DNA of 64,000 bases from Burkholderia pyrrocinia (lineage in GTDB: Bacteria; Pseudomonadota; Gammaproteobacteria; Burkholderiales; Burkholderiaceae). Each line of letters begins with the position of its first letter. Within the stretch, counting starts at the first letter, position 1. Location of the stretch: assembly GCF_001028665.1 (NCBI RefSeq), contig NZ_CP011504.1, positions 2,914,001 through 2,978,000 of the forward strand, written 5' to 3'. The position numbers and the translations under genes were made by a program. A model generated the notes under the pieces. The model had not been told where the DNA came from, did no database searches, and saw nothing but the letters and a program-made list of their open reading frames with translations. This document shows, one piece after another, positions 1-9,335 of the stretch.

Positions 1-1464
1 GCGCAGCTCGACGAACGCACACGGCACCTCGCCCCATTTCGGGTCGGGCATCGCAACGACAGCCGCAACGGCGACGGCCGGATGCCGGTACAGCGCGTCC
101 TCGACCTCGATGCTCGAGATGTTCTCGCCGCCCGAAATGATGATGTCCTTGCGACGGTCCTTGATGCGGATATAGCCGTCCGGCGTCAGCACGCCGAGAT
201 CGCCCGTATGAAACCAGCCGCCGTGGAACGCCTCGTCGGTCGCCTTCGGGTTCTTCAGGTAGCCCTTCATGCAGATGTTGCCGCGGAACATGATCTCGCC
301 GAGCGTCTCGCCGTCGGCCGGCACCGGCGCCATCGTGTCGGGATCGAGCACCGTCGCGCCCGCTTCGAGGTGGTAGCGCACGCCCTGGCGCGCATTGAGC
401 CGCGCGCGCTCTTCATCGGAAAGTTCTTCCCAGTGCGACTGCTTCGCGCACACGGTCGCCGGGCCGTAAACCTCGGTCAGCCCGTACACGTGCAGCAGGT
501 CGAAGCCGATTTCCTTCATCTTCGCGATCACGGCCGGTGCAGGCGCCGCGCCCGCGACCATCGCGTGCACCGTGTGGTCGATCCCTTCGCGGAATTCGGC
601 CGGCGCGTTCGCGATCGCGCTCTGCACGATCGGCGCGCCGCAATAGTGCGTGATGCGTTCGCGGCGAATCAGGTCGAACACGGTCTTCGCGTCGAACTTG
701 CGCAGGCACACATTCACGCCGGCGCGCGCCGCGACGGCCCACGGGAAGCACCAGCCGTTGCAGTGGAACATCGGCAGCGTCCACAGATACACCGCGTGCT
801 TCGGCATGTCCCATTCGAGGAGGTTGCTGATCGCCGCCAGATACGCGCCGCGATGGTGGTAGACCACGCCCTTCGGATCGCCGGTCGTGCCGGACGTATA
901 GTTCAGCGCAATCGCGTCCCATTCGTCGGCGGGCGGCGTCCATGCGTAGTCGGCATCGCCGCCGGCGACGAACGCTTCATAGTCGGTCGCGCCCGCGAAC
1001 CGGTCGGGATCGGCCGGCATCGCATCGGCCACGCTGACGATCTTCAGGCCCGGCACTTCGAGCGCCGCGCGATGCGCGAGCTCCGCGTATTCGGTATCGA
1101 CGATCAGCACCTTCGCCTCGCCGTGACGCAGCATGAACAGCACCGACGGCACGTCGAGCCGCGTGTTGATCGTGTTCAGCACGGCGCCGGCCATCGGCAC
1201 GCCGAAGTGCGCCTCGACCATCGCCGGGATGTTCGGCAGCATCGCCGCGACGGTGTCGCCGCGCTCGACGCCGGCCTGCGCGAGCGCGCTCGCCAACTGC
1301 TTCGCGCGCGCGTAGGTCTCGCCCCACGTGCGCCGCACGTCGCCGTGCACGATCGCGAGGCGCTCGCCGTAGACCTCGGCCGTCCGGACCAGGAAGTCGA
1401 TCGGCGTGAGCGGTACGTAATTGGCATCGCGGCGGCCGAGCCCGGCCTCGAACATCTGCGTCAT
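1..1464 (-). CDS. AMP-dependent acyl-CoA synthetase, C-terminus outside window
   Basis: Activates a carboxylic (probably fatty) acid to the acyl-CoA through an acyl-adenylate in the cytoplasm. The reading frame stays open from an ATG at 1464 to the first base of the window, 488 codons, so the last part of the C-terminal subdomain is missing. The AMP-binding signature YTSGTTGDPKG is clear near residue 175, followed by the Y-G-L-T-E region (HVYGLTEVYGP) and the HTGDLG and KDRRKDIIISGGENIS motifs of ANL enzymes. The protein begins MTQMFEAGLGRRDANY, and a GGAGACAGG stretch lies just upstream as ribosome binding site. It is divergent from the Crp/Fnr regulator. Substrate is unknown; medium- or long-chain acids are usual for this type. 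Confidence 0.93.
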   Translation of the reverse strand, partial: MTQMFEAGLGRRDANYVPLTPIDFLVRTAEVYGERLAIVHGDVRRTWGETYARAKQLASALAQAGVERGDTVAAMLPNIPAMVEAHFGVPMAGAVLNTINTRLDVPSVLFMLRHGEAKVLIVDTEYAELAHRAALEVPGLKIVSVADAMPADPDRFAGATDYEAFVAGGDADYAWTPPADEWDAIALNYTSGTTGDPKGVVYHHRGAYLAAISNLLEWDMPKHAVYLWTLPMFHCNGWCFPWAVAARAGVNVCLRKFDAKTVFDLIRRERITHYCGAPIVQSAIANAPAEFREGIDHTVHAMVAGAAPAPAVIAKMKEIGFDLLHVYGLTEVYGPATVCAKQSHWEELSDEERARLNARQGVRYHLEAGATVLDPDTMAPVPADGETLGEIMFRGNICMKGYLKNPKATDEAFHGGWFHTGDLGVLTPDGYIRIKDRRKDIIISGGENISSIEVEDALYRHPAVAVAAVVAMPDPKWGEVPCAFVELR

Positions 1465-1515
1465 GATCCTGTCTCCCGTGTTCTGTCGACCGGTGTGCAT
1501 GCACCCCGGATCGTT

Positions 1516-1529
1516 TTGATGTGGTTCAA
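1516..1529. promoter_or_regulatory. FNR/CRP-like box between divergent genes
   Basis: TTGAT-N4-TTCAA, one mismatch from the FNR consensus TTGAT-N4-ATCAA. It lies in the 168-bp gap between the acyl-CoA synthetase and the Crp/Fnr-type regulator, about 52 bp before the synthetase start. A plausible binding site for the neighbouring regulator; this is inference from pattern only. Confidence 0.4.
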
Positions 1530-1632
1530 TTGCCGACAGCCTAACCGGCGTTATTGTGAGCCGTCTGTCATCGAAACGACAGAGTGCCTTTCGAGCGCTG
1601 CGCGTTATCCCTAACCTCGCAAACCCGCACCC

Positions 1633-2388
1633 ATGCACGCCCCCCTCGTTGCGCCGCCCGGCGCGGCCGCCCACCCGGCCGACGCGCTTCCCGAAGCGGG
1701 CCCGCTGCCGCCGCTGTCGACGCTGTTCGGCCAGTGCGCGTGGTTCCGCACGCTCGCGCCCGAACACCAGGCGCTGGTGCTCGCGCAGTCGCGCGTCGAG
1801 CAGTGCGAGGCCGGCGACGTGATCGCGCACCGGCTCGCGCCGTCCGAATACTGGATCGGCGTGCATCGCGGGCTGCTGAAGCTGGCGATCTTCAACGCAT
1901 CGGGGCGCGGCTGCACGTTTTCCGGCGTGCCGTCGGGCGGCTGGTTCGGCGAAGGCAGCGTGATCAAGCGCGAGCTGCGCAAGTACGAGGTCGTCGCGAT
2001 CCAGCGTTCGACCGTGCTGTTCGTGCCGGTCGACACGTTCCATGCGCTGCTCGACACGAGCCTGCCGTTCACGCGCTTCGTGATCCACCAGTTGAACAAC
2101 CGGATGGGCGAATTCATCGCGTCGATCCAGAACAGCCGGCTGCTCGACGTCGATGCACGCGTCGCGCAGTCGCTCGCGCAGCTCTTCAACCCGGACCTGT
2201 ACCCGGACACCGGCCCGTCGCTGTCGATCTCGCAGGAGGAACTGGGGATGCTCGTCGGCGTGTCGCGGCAGCGGATCAACCAGGCGCTGCAGCAACTCGA
2301 GAAACTCGGCGCGCTGCGGCTCGCGTACAACCAGATCGACGTCGTCGATCTGGGTGCGCTCGCGCGCGTCGGGATGGAGCAGATCTGA
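1633..2388 (+). CDS. Crp/Fnr family transcriptional regulator
   Basis: A 251-residue regulator with an N-terminal cyclic-nucleotide-binding-type beta-barrel (about residues 30-145) and a C-terminal winged helix-turn-helix (about 165-245). The recognition helix region reads SQEELGMLVGVSRQRINQAL, typical of the family. The three cysteines are scattered and do not form the N-terminal Fe-S cluster ligands of true FNR, so oxygen sensing through a cluster is not supported. Effector unknown. No strong Shine-Dalgarno precedes the ATG, and there is no in-frame upstream start that looks better. Divergent to the acyl-CoA synthetase, which it may control through the FNR-like box between them. Confidence 0.9.
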   Translation: MHAPLVAPPGAAAHPADALPEAGPLPPLSTLFGQCAWFRTLAPEHQALVLAQSRVEQCEAGDVIAHRLAPSEYWIGVHRGLLKLAIFNASGRGCTFSGVPSGGWFGEGSVIKRELRKYEVVAIQRSTVLFVPVDTFHALLDTSLPFTRFVIHQLNNRMGEFIASIQNSRLLDVDARVAQSLAQLFNPDLYPDTGPSLSISQEELGMLVGVSRQRINQALQQLEKLGALRLAYNQIDVVDLGALARVGMEQI

Positions 2389-2616
2389 GCGCGGCGCGAT
2401 GAACGAAACCGTCGCCGGCATGACGTACGCTGACGTTGCCGCGGCCGCTCGCGGATCGCAGCACGCTCACGCATTTCGTCAGCAGAATCGGCCGACGTCG
2501 ACCGCGCCCCGACCTGACGATTCCGCCAGTTTCGCGACAGTAACCCGTTCCATGCCGACGCCTATCATTCGGGTTCCCTTCACCGACGCCTGATCACCGC
2601 CTGACCCGCTGCCTCC

Positions 2617-5600
2617 ATGTGGATTGTCAATCTCGCGCTCAGGCGCCCCTACACGTTCATCGTCATGGCCATCATGATCGTGCTGGCCACCCCGCTTGCG
2701 CTGATGCGCACGCCGGTCGACGTGCTGCCCGCGATCAACATCCCCGTGATCAGCGTGATCTGGAATTACGGCGGCTTCTCCGCGACGGAGATGACGAACC
2801 GCATCACGGCCGTCCATGAACGGATCCTGACGACGACCGTCAACAACATCCAGCATGTCGAGTCGACGTCGCTGCCCGGCATCGCGGTCGTGAAGGTGTT
2901 CCTGCAGCCCGGCGCGAACGTGCAGACGGCGATTGCGCAGACGGTGTCGTCCGCGCAGGCGATCGTGCGGCAGATGCCGCAGGGCGCGACGCCGCCGCTC
3001 GTGATCACCTATTCCGCGTCGAGCATCCCGGTGATCCAGCTCGGGCTGTCGAGCACGACGCTCAGCGAACAGTCGCTCGCCGACATCGCGCTCAACTTCC
3101 TGCGCCCGCAGCTGATCACGGTTCCGGGCGTGCAGATCCCGTTTCCGTACGGCGGCCGCACGCGCGTGGTCGCGATCGATCTCGATCCGCAGGCGCTGCT
3201 CGCGAAGGGGCTCACGCCGGCCGACATCGTCAACGCGGTCAACGCGCAGAACCTCGTGCTGCCGACCGGCACCGCGAAGATGGGCCAGACCGAGTACCGG
3301 ATCGACACCAACGCGTCGGCCGACACGATCGCGGACATCAGCCGCCTGCCGATCCAGACCGTCGGCGGCGCGACGACCTACCTGAACGAGGTCGCGGCGG
3401 TACGCGACGGCTTCGCGCCGCAGACCAACGTGGTGCGCCAGAACGGCCAGCGCGGCGTGCTGGTGTCGATCCTGAAAAGCGGCGACGCGTCAACGCTCAA
3501 GGTCGTGTCGGACCTGAAGGCGCTGCTGCCGAAGGTGATCCCGACGCTGCCCGAAGGGCTCACGATCACGCCGCTGTTCGACCAGTCGGTGTTCGTCAAC
3601 GCGGCCGTGCAAGGCGTGATCCACGAGGCGCTGATCGCCGCCGTGCTGACCGCGATGATGATCCTGCTGTTCCTCGGCAACTGGCGCAGCACGCTGATCA
3701 TCGCGATCTCGATTCCGCTGTCGATCTTCACGTCGCTGATCGCGCTGTCGGCGCTCGGCGAGACCATCAACATCATGACGCTCGGCGGGCTCGCGCTCGC
3801 GGTCGGGATCCTGGTCGACGACGCGACCGTCACGATCGAGAACATCGAGCGGCACCTGCATCTCGGCATGCGCCGGGCCGCCCCAAGCGTGACGAGCGCC
3901 CCCCTCGGGGGGCAGCGACCGAAGGGAGCGTGGGGGTCGTCGTTCGGCACGGACCTGCACGAGGCGATCCTCGAAGGCGCCGGCGAGATCGCGGTGCCCG
4001 CGTTCGTGTCGACGCTGTGCATCTGCATCGTGTTCGTGCCGATGTTCTTCCTGACGGGCGTCGCGCGCTACCTGTTCGTGCCGCTCGCGGAAGCCGTCGT
4101 GTTCGCGATGCTCGCGTCGTACGTGCTGTCGCGCACGCTCGTGCCGACGCTCGCGATGCTGCTGTTCCGCCCGCAGCAGGCGAGCACCGGCCCCGACCAT
4201 GCGACGTCGCGTTTCGCGCGCGTGCATCATGCGTTCAACAACGCGTTCGAGGGGCTGCGCGCGTGGTACATCGTGCTGCTCAGCATGCTGCTCGTGCGCC
4301 GCCGCTTCTACGCGATGTGCTTCCTCGGCTTCTGCGTGCTGTCGACGGGCCTCGTGTTCGCGCTCGGCCGCGACTTCTTCCCGAACGCCGATTCCGGCAA
4401 CATCCGGCTGCACATGCGCGCGCCGACCGGCTACCGGATCGAGGAAACCGCGCGCCTCGCCGACCGGGTCGAGCGAGTGATCCGCGAAGTCGTGCCGCCC
4501 GACGAGCTCGGCGCGATCGTCGACAACCTCGGCCTGCCCGTGAGCGGCATCAACCTGTCGTACAGCAATGCCGGCACGATCGGCACGCTCGACGGCGAGC
4601 TGCTGATCGCGCTGAAGCCCGGCCACCGCGCGACCCAGCATTACGTGCAGACGCTGCGCAAGCTGCTGCCCGAACGCTTCCCGGGCGTCGAATTCTTCTT
4701 CCAGCCGTCGGACATCATCACGCAGATCCTCAACTTCGGTCAGCCGGCCGCGATCGACGTGCAGGTGCTCGGCAACGATCTCGCGAGTAACATGACTATC
4801 GCGAGCAACCTGATGAAAAAGGTCAGGCAAATCCCCGGCGCCGTCGACGTGCATGTGCTGCAACGCAACGACGAGCCGACCCTGCTGGCCGACATGGATC
4901 GTACGCGCATGCAGCAGCTCAATCTCTCCGCGCAGAACGTCGCGCAGAACATGCTGATCTCGCTGTCCGGCAGTTCGCAGACGACGCCGTCGTTCTGGAT
5001 CAACCCGAAATCGGGCGTCCAGTACCCGCTGCAGATCCAGACCCCGCAATACAGCATCTCGTCGGTCGACGACCTGCTCGGCACGCCGATCTCGGCGAGC
5101 GGCCGCACGGGCATGCCGCTGCAGCTGCTCGGCAACCTCGTGCAGGTGCGCACCGCCGCGAATCCGGCCGTGATCACGCATTACAACATCCGCCCGGCGA
5201 TCGACCTGTACGTGAGCGTCGAGGGCCGCGACCTCGGCTCGGTCGCGGGCGAGATCGACCGCATCGTGTCCGACATGCGCGCGAGCCTGCCGCGCGGCAC
5301 CGACCTGACGATGCGCGGCCAGATCGAGACGATGCGCACGTCGTATATCGGCCTCGGCGCGGGCGTCGCGATGGCGATCGTGCTCGTCTACCTGCTGATC
5401 GTCGTCAATTTCCAGTCGTGGCTCGACCCGCTGATCATCATCAGCGCGATGCCCGCCGCGCTCGCCGGCATCGCGTGGATGCTGTTCATCACCGGCACGC
5501 ACCTGAGCGTGCCCGCGCTGACCGGCGCGATCATGACGGTGGGCGTCGCGACCGCGAACAGCATTCTCGTCGTGTCGTTCGCGCGCCAGCGGCTCGCGGC

Positions 5601-5865
5601 CGGCGCGCCGCCGCTCACGGCCGCGCTGGAGGCCGGCGCGACGCGGATCCGGCCGGTGCTGATGACGGCGCTCGCGATGATCATCGGGATGGTGCCGATG
5701 GCGCTCGGTCTCGGCGAAGGCGCCGAGCAGAACGCGCCGCTCGGCCGCGCGGTGATCGGCGGTCTGCTGTTCGCGACCGTTTCGACTTTGCTGTTCGTGC
5801 CGCTCGTGTTCGGCGGCGTGCATTCGCGGCTGGCCCGCCGGCGCGCGCGCCAGGCCGGACACTGA
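2617..5865 (+). CDS. RND efflux pump permease subunit (HAE1/AcrB-like) with in-frame repeat insertion
   Basis: Inner-membrane proton-driven transporter of a tripartite drug/solvent efflux pump, 1082 residues. The N-terminus (LALRRPYTFIVMAIMIVLATP) is the first transmembrane helix, and TM4 carries the paired aspartates in GILVDDATVTIEN expected for proton relay. Large periplasmic porter domains and a second set of six helices at the C-terminus follow. Right after TM4, around residues 418-443, there is a foreign stretch containing TSAPLGGQRPKGAWG, encoded by a 68-bp palindromic repeat (3873-3940) that keeps the frame; flanking sequence resumes as a normal RND protein. Heads an operon with the adaptor (26 bp downstream) and outer membrane factor. 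Whether the insertion impairs function cannot be told. Confidence 0.93.
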   Translation: MWIVNLALRRPYTFIVMAIMIVLATPLALMRTPVDVLPAINIPVISVIWNYGGFSATEMTNRITAVHERILTTTVNNIQHVESTSLPGIAVVKVFLQPGANVQTAIAQTVSSAQAIVRQMPQGATPPLVITYSASSIPVIQLGLSSTTLSEQSLADIALNFLRPQLITVPGVQIPFPYGGRTRVVAIDLDPQALLAKGLTPADIVNAVNAQNLVLPTGTAKMGQTEYRIDTNASADTIADISRLPIQTVGGATTYLNEVAAVRDGFAPQTNVVRQNGQRGVLVSILKSGDASTLKVVSDLKALLPKVIPTLPEGLTITPLFDQSVFVNAAVQGVIHEALIAAVLTAMMILLFLGNWRSTLIIAISIPLSIFTSLIALSALGETINIMTLGGLALAVGILVDDATVTIENIERHLHLGMRRAAPSVTSAPLGGQRPKGAWGSSFGTDLHEAILEGAGEIAVPAFVSTLCICIVFVPMFFLTGVARYLFVPLAEAVVFAMLASYVLSRTLVPTLAMLLFRPQQASTGPDHATSRFARVHHAFNNAFEGLRAWYIVLLSMLLVRRRFYAMCFLGFCVLSTGLVFALGRDFFPNADSGNIRLHMRAPTGYRIEETARLADRVERVIREVVPPDELGAIVDNLGLPVSGINLSYSNAGTIGTLDGELLIALKPGHRATQHYVQTLRKLLPERFPGVEFFFQPSDIITQILNFGQPAAIDVQVLGNDLASNMTIASNLMKKVRQIPGAVDVHVLQRNDEPTLLADMDRTRMQQLNLSAQNVAQNMLISLSGSSQTTPSFWINPKSGVQYPLQIQTPQYSISSVDDLLGTPISASGRTGMPLQLLGNLVQVRTAANPAVITHYNIRPAIDLYVSVEGRDLGSVAGEIDRIVSDMRASLPRGTDLTMRGQIETMRTSYIGLGAGVAMAIVLVYLLIVVNFQSWLDPLIIISAMPAALAGIAWMLFITGTHLSVPALTGAIMTVGVATANSILVVSFARQRLAAGAPPLTAALEAGATRIRPVLMTALAMIIGMVPMALGLGEGAEQNAPLGRAVIGGLLFATVSTLLFVPLVFGGVHSRLARRRARQAGH
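3873..3940 (+). repeat. Dispersed palindromic (REP-like) repeat, copy A, inside RND permease gene
   Basis: A 68-bp element starting CCGGGCCGCCCCAAG, with a central C-rich/G-rich hairpin (CCCCC..GGGGG) followed by GCAGCGA and ending AGCGTGGGGGTCGT. A second copy in the same orientation lies at 51867-51934. The two copies match at both ends and through the hairpin, and differ mainly in the spacer before the hairpin. Such elements normally sit between genes in beta-proteobacteria; this copy is inside a coding sequence and is read in frame. Confidence 0.85.
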
Positions 5866-5891
5866 CTTTCGCCTAAAGACCCGGTCAATTC

Positions 5892-7121
5892 ATGGAAGAG
5901 AAACATCACAGCTCCGTCGGCATCCAGGTGGATGAACACGGCATGCACCTGCCGACGCGCACGTCGGTGTCGCGGCGCGGGCGAATCGTATTGATCGTGA
6001 TCGGCGTGCTGCTGGCCGCCGGCGCCGCGCGCACGATCGTCGTCAACGTGCTGAACCGCAACCGGCTCGACGCGATCGCCGAGCAGAACACGCGCCAGTA
6101 CGTGAACGTCGTGCGCCCGGCCGACGCGGCCACCGGCGGCAAGCTCACGCTGCCCGGCACGCTGCGCGGCTTCGTCGAGGCGCCGATCTACGCGCGCGCG
6201 AGCGGCTATGTGCTGCGCTGGCAGGCCGACATCGGCGCGCACGTGAAGCAGGGGCAAGTGCTCGCCGAACTCGACACGCCCGAACTGAACCAGGAACTCG
6301 CGCAGGCCACCGCGCAGCGCCAGCAGGCGCAGGCGGCGCTCGCGCTCGCGAAGACGTCGTTCGACCGCGCGCAGCAGTTGCGCCAGCGCGATGCGGTGTC
6401 GCAGCAGGAACTCGACGATCGGCAAGGCTCATTCAACCAGGGCACCGCGAACCTCGCCGCGGCCGATGCGAACATGCGCCGGCTCACCGAGCTGAAGGGC
6501 TTCCAGCGGATCGTCGCGCCGATCGACGGGATCGTCACGCAGCGCAACGTCGACGTCGGCGATCTCGTCGGCTCCGGCAACGCGGGCCGCTCGCTGTTCA
6601 CGGTCGTTCAGGCCGACCGGCTGCGCCTCTACGTGCAGGTGCCGCAGGCCTACGCGCAGCAGGTGAAGGTCGGCCAGCACGTGAGCGTCGCGCAGGCCGA
6701 GCTGCCGGGCCGGACCTTCGACGGCACGATCACGCGCACGTCCGAGGCGATCGATGTCGCGACGCGCTCGCTGCAGATCGAGATCACGCTGCCGAACCCG
6801 GATGCACGGCTGCTGCCCGGCGCGTACGTGCAGGCGACGCTGCCGATGACGCCGGTCGGCCGCCTGCAGATCCCGGCCAATACGTTGCTGTTCCGCGCCG
6901 AAGGCCCGACCGTCGCGACCGTCGATGCAAACGGCCAGGTCCGCCTGAAACCGGTGACGGTCGTGCGCACGATCGGGCAGACGCTCGAAGTCGACGGGCC
7001 GCTCACGCCGAACGACCGCCTCGTCGCGAACCCGAGCGACGCGCTCGCGAACGGCGACCCGGTCGTCGTGTCGACGCCGGCGGCCAAACCCGCATCGGCC
7101 GTCGCGGGAGCGAAGTCGTGA
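5892..7121 (+). CDS. RND efflux periplasmic adaptor (membrane fusion protein, HlyD/AcrA type)
   Basis: A 409-residue adaptor linking the RND permease to the outer membrane factor. A single N-terminal transmembrane anchor (GRIVLIVIGVLLAAGAA, about residues 30-47) is followed by a lipoyl/biotinyl half-motif (GYVLRWQADIGAHVKQGQVL), an alpha-helical hairpin rich in Q/A heptads (about 125-185), the second lipoyl half (IVAPIDGIVTQRNVDVGDLV), then beta-barrel and membrane-proximal domains. Follows the permease by 26 bp and overlaps the next gene by four bases, so translation is probably coupled. Confidence 0.93.
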   Translation: MEEKHHSSVGIQVDEHGMHLPTRTSVSRRGRIVLIVIGVLLAAGAARTIVVNVLNRNRLDAIAEQNTRQYVNVVRPADAATGGKLTLPGTLRGFVEAPIYARASGYVLRWQADIGAHVKQGQVLAELDTPELNQELAQATAQRQQAQAALALAKTSFDRAQQLRQRDAVSQQELDDRQGSFNQGTANLAAADANMRRLTELKGFQRIVAPIDGIVTQRNVDVGDLVGSGNAGRSLFTVVQADRLRLYVQVPQAYAQQVKVGQHVSVAQAELPGRTFDGTITRTSEAIDVATRSLQIEITLPNPDARLLPGAYVQATLPMTPVGRLQIPANTLLFRAEGPTVATVDANGQVRLKPVTVVRTIGQTLEVDGPLTPNDRLVANPSDALANGDPVVVSTPAAKPASAVAGAKS

Positions 7122-8617
7122 TCGCGAAACGCGCCCGCGTGCGGCCCGCGGCGCTCGCCGCCGTCATCGCGGCAGCCGCCCTCGCCGGCTGCGCGGTCGG
7201 CCCCGACTACCGGCGCCCGGCCGTCGATACGCCGGCCGCATGGCGGCTCGACCCGGCCGACGCGTACTGGCACCCGGCCGAGCCGGCCCGCGCGCCGCTC
7301 GATCCCGCGTGGTGGACCGCGTTCGGCGATCCGCAGCTCGACGCGCTCGAGACCGACGCACTGCGCAACAACCAGAACCTGAAGGCCGTCGCCGCGCGCT
7401 ACGACCAGGCGAAGGCCACGCTCGCATCGGTCGCGTCCGCGCAGTATCCGGCGGTCGGCCTGAACGCGAGCGGCCAGCGCTTCAAGATTTCCGCCGACCG
7501 GCCGCGGACCAACTACGCGACGCAAAGCACGTCGACCGTGCAGAACGACATCCAGGTCGGCGCAAGCGTCAGCTACGAACTCGACCTGTTCGGCCGCGTG
7601 CGGCGCAGCGTCGAATCCGCGCAGGCGAGCACCGAGCAGGCACACGACGATTTCGCGAACGCACGCCTCGTGCTGACCGCCGATCTCGCGTCGAGCTATT
7701 TCGCGCTGCGCGAGTTCGACAGCGAGATCGACGTCGTCAAGCGTTCGATCGACCTGCAGCAAAAGGCGCTCGACTACGTGAGCGCGCGCCACGAACTCGG
7801 CGCGGTATCGGGCCTCGACCTGCTGCAGCAGCGCTCGCAGCTCGACGCGACGCGCACGCAGTTGCAGTTGCTGATCCAGCAGCGCACCCAGGTCGAAACC
7901 GCGATCGCGACGCTGGTCGGCACGCCGGCGCCCGGATTCTCGCTGCCGCCGCGCGTGGTGCCGATCAACGCGCCCGCGCTGCCGACCGGCATGCCGAGCG
8001 ACCTGCTGCAGCGGCGCCCCGACGTCGCGTCGGCCGAGCGCGCGATGGCGGCTGCGAACGCGCAGATCGGCGTCGCGCGCGCCGCGTATTTCCCGCGCAT
8101 CACGCTGTCGCCGGACATCGGCTGGGATGCGACCCGCTTCGCGGGCCTGTTCACCGTGCCGGCGCTGCTGTGGTCGGTCGGCGCGTCGGTCAGCCAGCCG
8201 CTGTTCGAAGGCGGCAAGCTGAAGGCCGGCGTCGATTTCGCGCAGGCCGGTTATGCCGCCGCGCAGGCCAGCTACCGGCAGACCGTGCTTACCGCGTTCC
8301 AGGAGGTGCAGAATGCGGTGACGGGCCTGTCGGTGCTGGCCGATGCCGCGCAGCAGGCAGCGGCGGCCGTCGACGACGCGCGCAAGCTCGTGTCGCTCGC
8401 GCAGGACCGCTACGCGGGCGGCCTGACGCCGTTCATCGACGTGCTGACGGCCCAGCAGCAACTGCTGACGAGCGAGCGCCAGGCCGTGCAGATCCAGGGC
8501 CAGCGCGCGGCGCTCGTCGTCTTTCTCGCGAAGGCGCTCGGCGGCGGCTGGGACGGCCCCGCTCCGTCCGACGTCGCGGCAGCCGGCGCGCAGCGCACCG
8601 CGGGCGTCGCCCCTTAA
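7118..8617 (+). CDS. Outer membrane factor lipoprotein (NodT/OprM family)
   Basis: TolC-like outer membrane channel of the RND pump, 499 residues. Begins with GTG overlapping the adaptor stop codon (GTGA). Signal sequence ends in the lipobox LAGC followed by AVGPDYRRP, the hallmark start of NodT-family factors. Two repeats of the OEP domain follow, each with long coiled-coil helices (for example about residues 195-225 and 395-450) and RRPDVASAERAMAAANAQIG, a conserved stretch of the family. Operon position makes it the dedicated exit duct of this pump. Confidence 0.93.
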   Translation: MIAKRARVRPAALAAVIAAAALAGCAVGPDYRRPAVDTPAAWRLDPADAYWHPAEPARAPLDPAWWTAFGDPQLDALETDALRNNQNLKAVAARYDQAKATLASVASAQYPAVGLNASGQRFKISADRPRTNYATQSTSTVQNDIQVGASVSYELDLFGRVRRSVESAQASTEQAHDDFANARLVLTADLASSYFALREFDSEIDVVKRSIDLQQKALDYVSARHELGAVSGLDLLQQRSQLDATRTQLQLLIQQRTQVETAIATLVGTPAPGFSLPPRVVPINAPALPTGMPSDLLQRRPDVASAERAMAAANAQIGVARAAYFPRITLSPDIGWDATRFAGLFTVPALLWSVGASVSQPLFEGGKLKAGVDFAQAGYAAAQASYRQTVLTAFQEVQNAVTGLSVLADAAQQAAAAVDDARKLVSLAQDRYAGGLTPFIDVLTAQQQLLTSERQAVQIQGQRAALVVFLAKALGGGWDGPAPSDVAAAGAQRTAGVAP

Positions 8618-8639
8618 CCCGATTAGGCGGAAAACCAAC

Positions 8640-9335
8640 ATGAAAGTCCTGATCGTCGAAGACGAACCGAAAGTCGTCGAATACCTGAAGAGCGGCCTGA
8701 CCGAGGAAGGCTGGGTCGTCGACACCGCGCTCGACGGCGAGGACGGCGCGTGGAAGGCCGTCGAATTCGACTACGACGTGGTCGTGCTCGACGTGATGCT
8801 GCCGAAGCTCGACGGCTTCGGCGTGCTGCGCGCGTTGCGCGCACAGAAGCAGACGCCCGTCATCATGCTGACCGCGCGCGACCGCGTCGACGACCGCGTG
8901 CGCGGGCTGCGCGGCGGCGCCGACGACTACCTGACCAAGCCCTTCTCGTTCCTCGAACTGATCGAACGGCTGCGCGCGCTGACGCGCCGCGCACGCGTGC
9001 AGGAATCGACGCTGATCTCGATCGGCGACTTGCGCGTCGACCTGATCGGCCGCCGCGCGACCCGCGACGGCACGCGCCTCGACCTGACCGCGCAGGAATT
9101 CCAGTTGCTCGGCGTGCTCGCGCGGCGCAGCGGCGAGGTGCTGTCGAAGACGACGATCGCCGAACTCGTGTGGGACGTGAACTTCGACAGCAACGCGAAC
9201 GTCGTCGAAACCGCAATCAAGCGCCTGCGCGCGAAACTCGACGGCCCGTTCGCGGACAAGCTGCTCCACACGATCCGCGGGATGGGTTACGTGCTCGAGG
9301 CGCGCGAGGAAGGCGACACCGAGAGGTCCGCATGA
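8640..9335 (+). CDS. Response regulator, OmpR/PhoB family (CusR/IrlR-like)
   Basis: A 231-residue DNA-binding response regulator. The receiver domain has the acidic pocket (EDE near residue 7-9), the phosphoacceptor Asp in VVVLDVMLP (about residue 51), conserved Thr in MLTARD and Lys in YLTKPFS. The C-terminal winged helix contains LDLTAQEFQLLGVL and IRGMGYVLE. Twenty-two bases downstream of the outer membrane factor and overlapping the kinase gene by four bases, so it is likely part of the efflux operon and its regulator. Its sequence resembles heavy-metal responders, but the pump is of the drug type, so the signal is uncertain. Confidence 0.93.
   Translation: MKVLIVEDEPKVVEYLKSGLTEEGWVVDTALDGEDGAWKAVEFDYDVVVLDVMLPKLDGFGVLRALRAQKQTPVIMLTARDRVDDRVRGLRGGADDYLTKPFSFLELIERLRALTRRARVQESTLISIGDLRVDLIGRRATRDGTRLDLTAQEFQLLGVLARRSGEVLSKTTIAELVWDVNFDSNANVVETAIKRLRAKLDGPFADKLLHTIRGMGYVLEAREEGDTERSA

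Noticed and set aside
82..1614. A 510-codon plus-strand frame at the window start
   Set aside because: Lies opposite the acyl-CoA synthetase, whose motifs are clear; composition is typical of a shadow frame.
3490..5862. A 790-codon open frame antisense to the RND permease, and similar long antisense frames (for example 6650-8725, 52735-55560 beyond the MFS start)
   Set aside because: High-GC codon bias leaves antisense frames open. The translations are Arg/His/Ala-rich with no domain, and strong sense genes occupy the same DNA.
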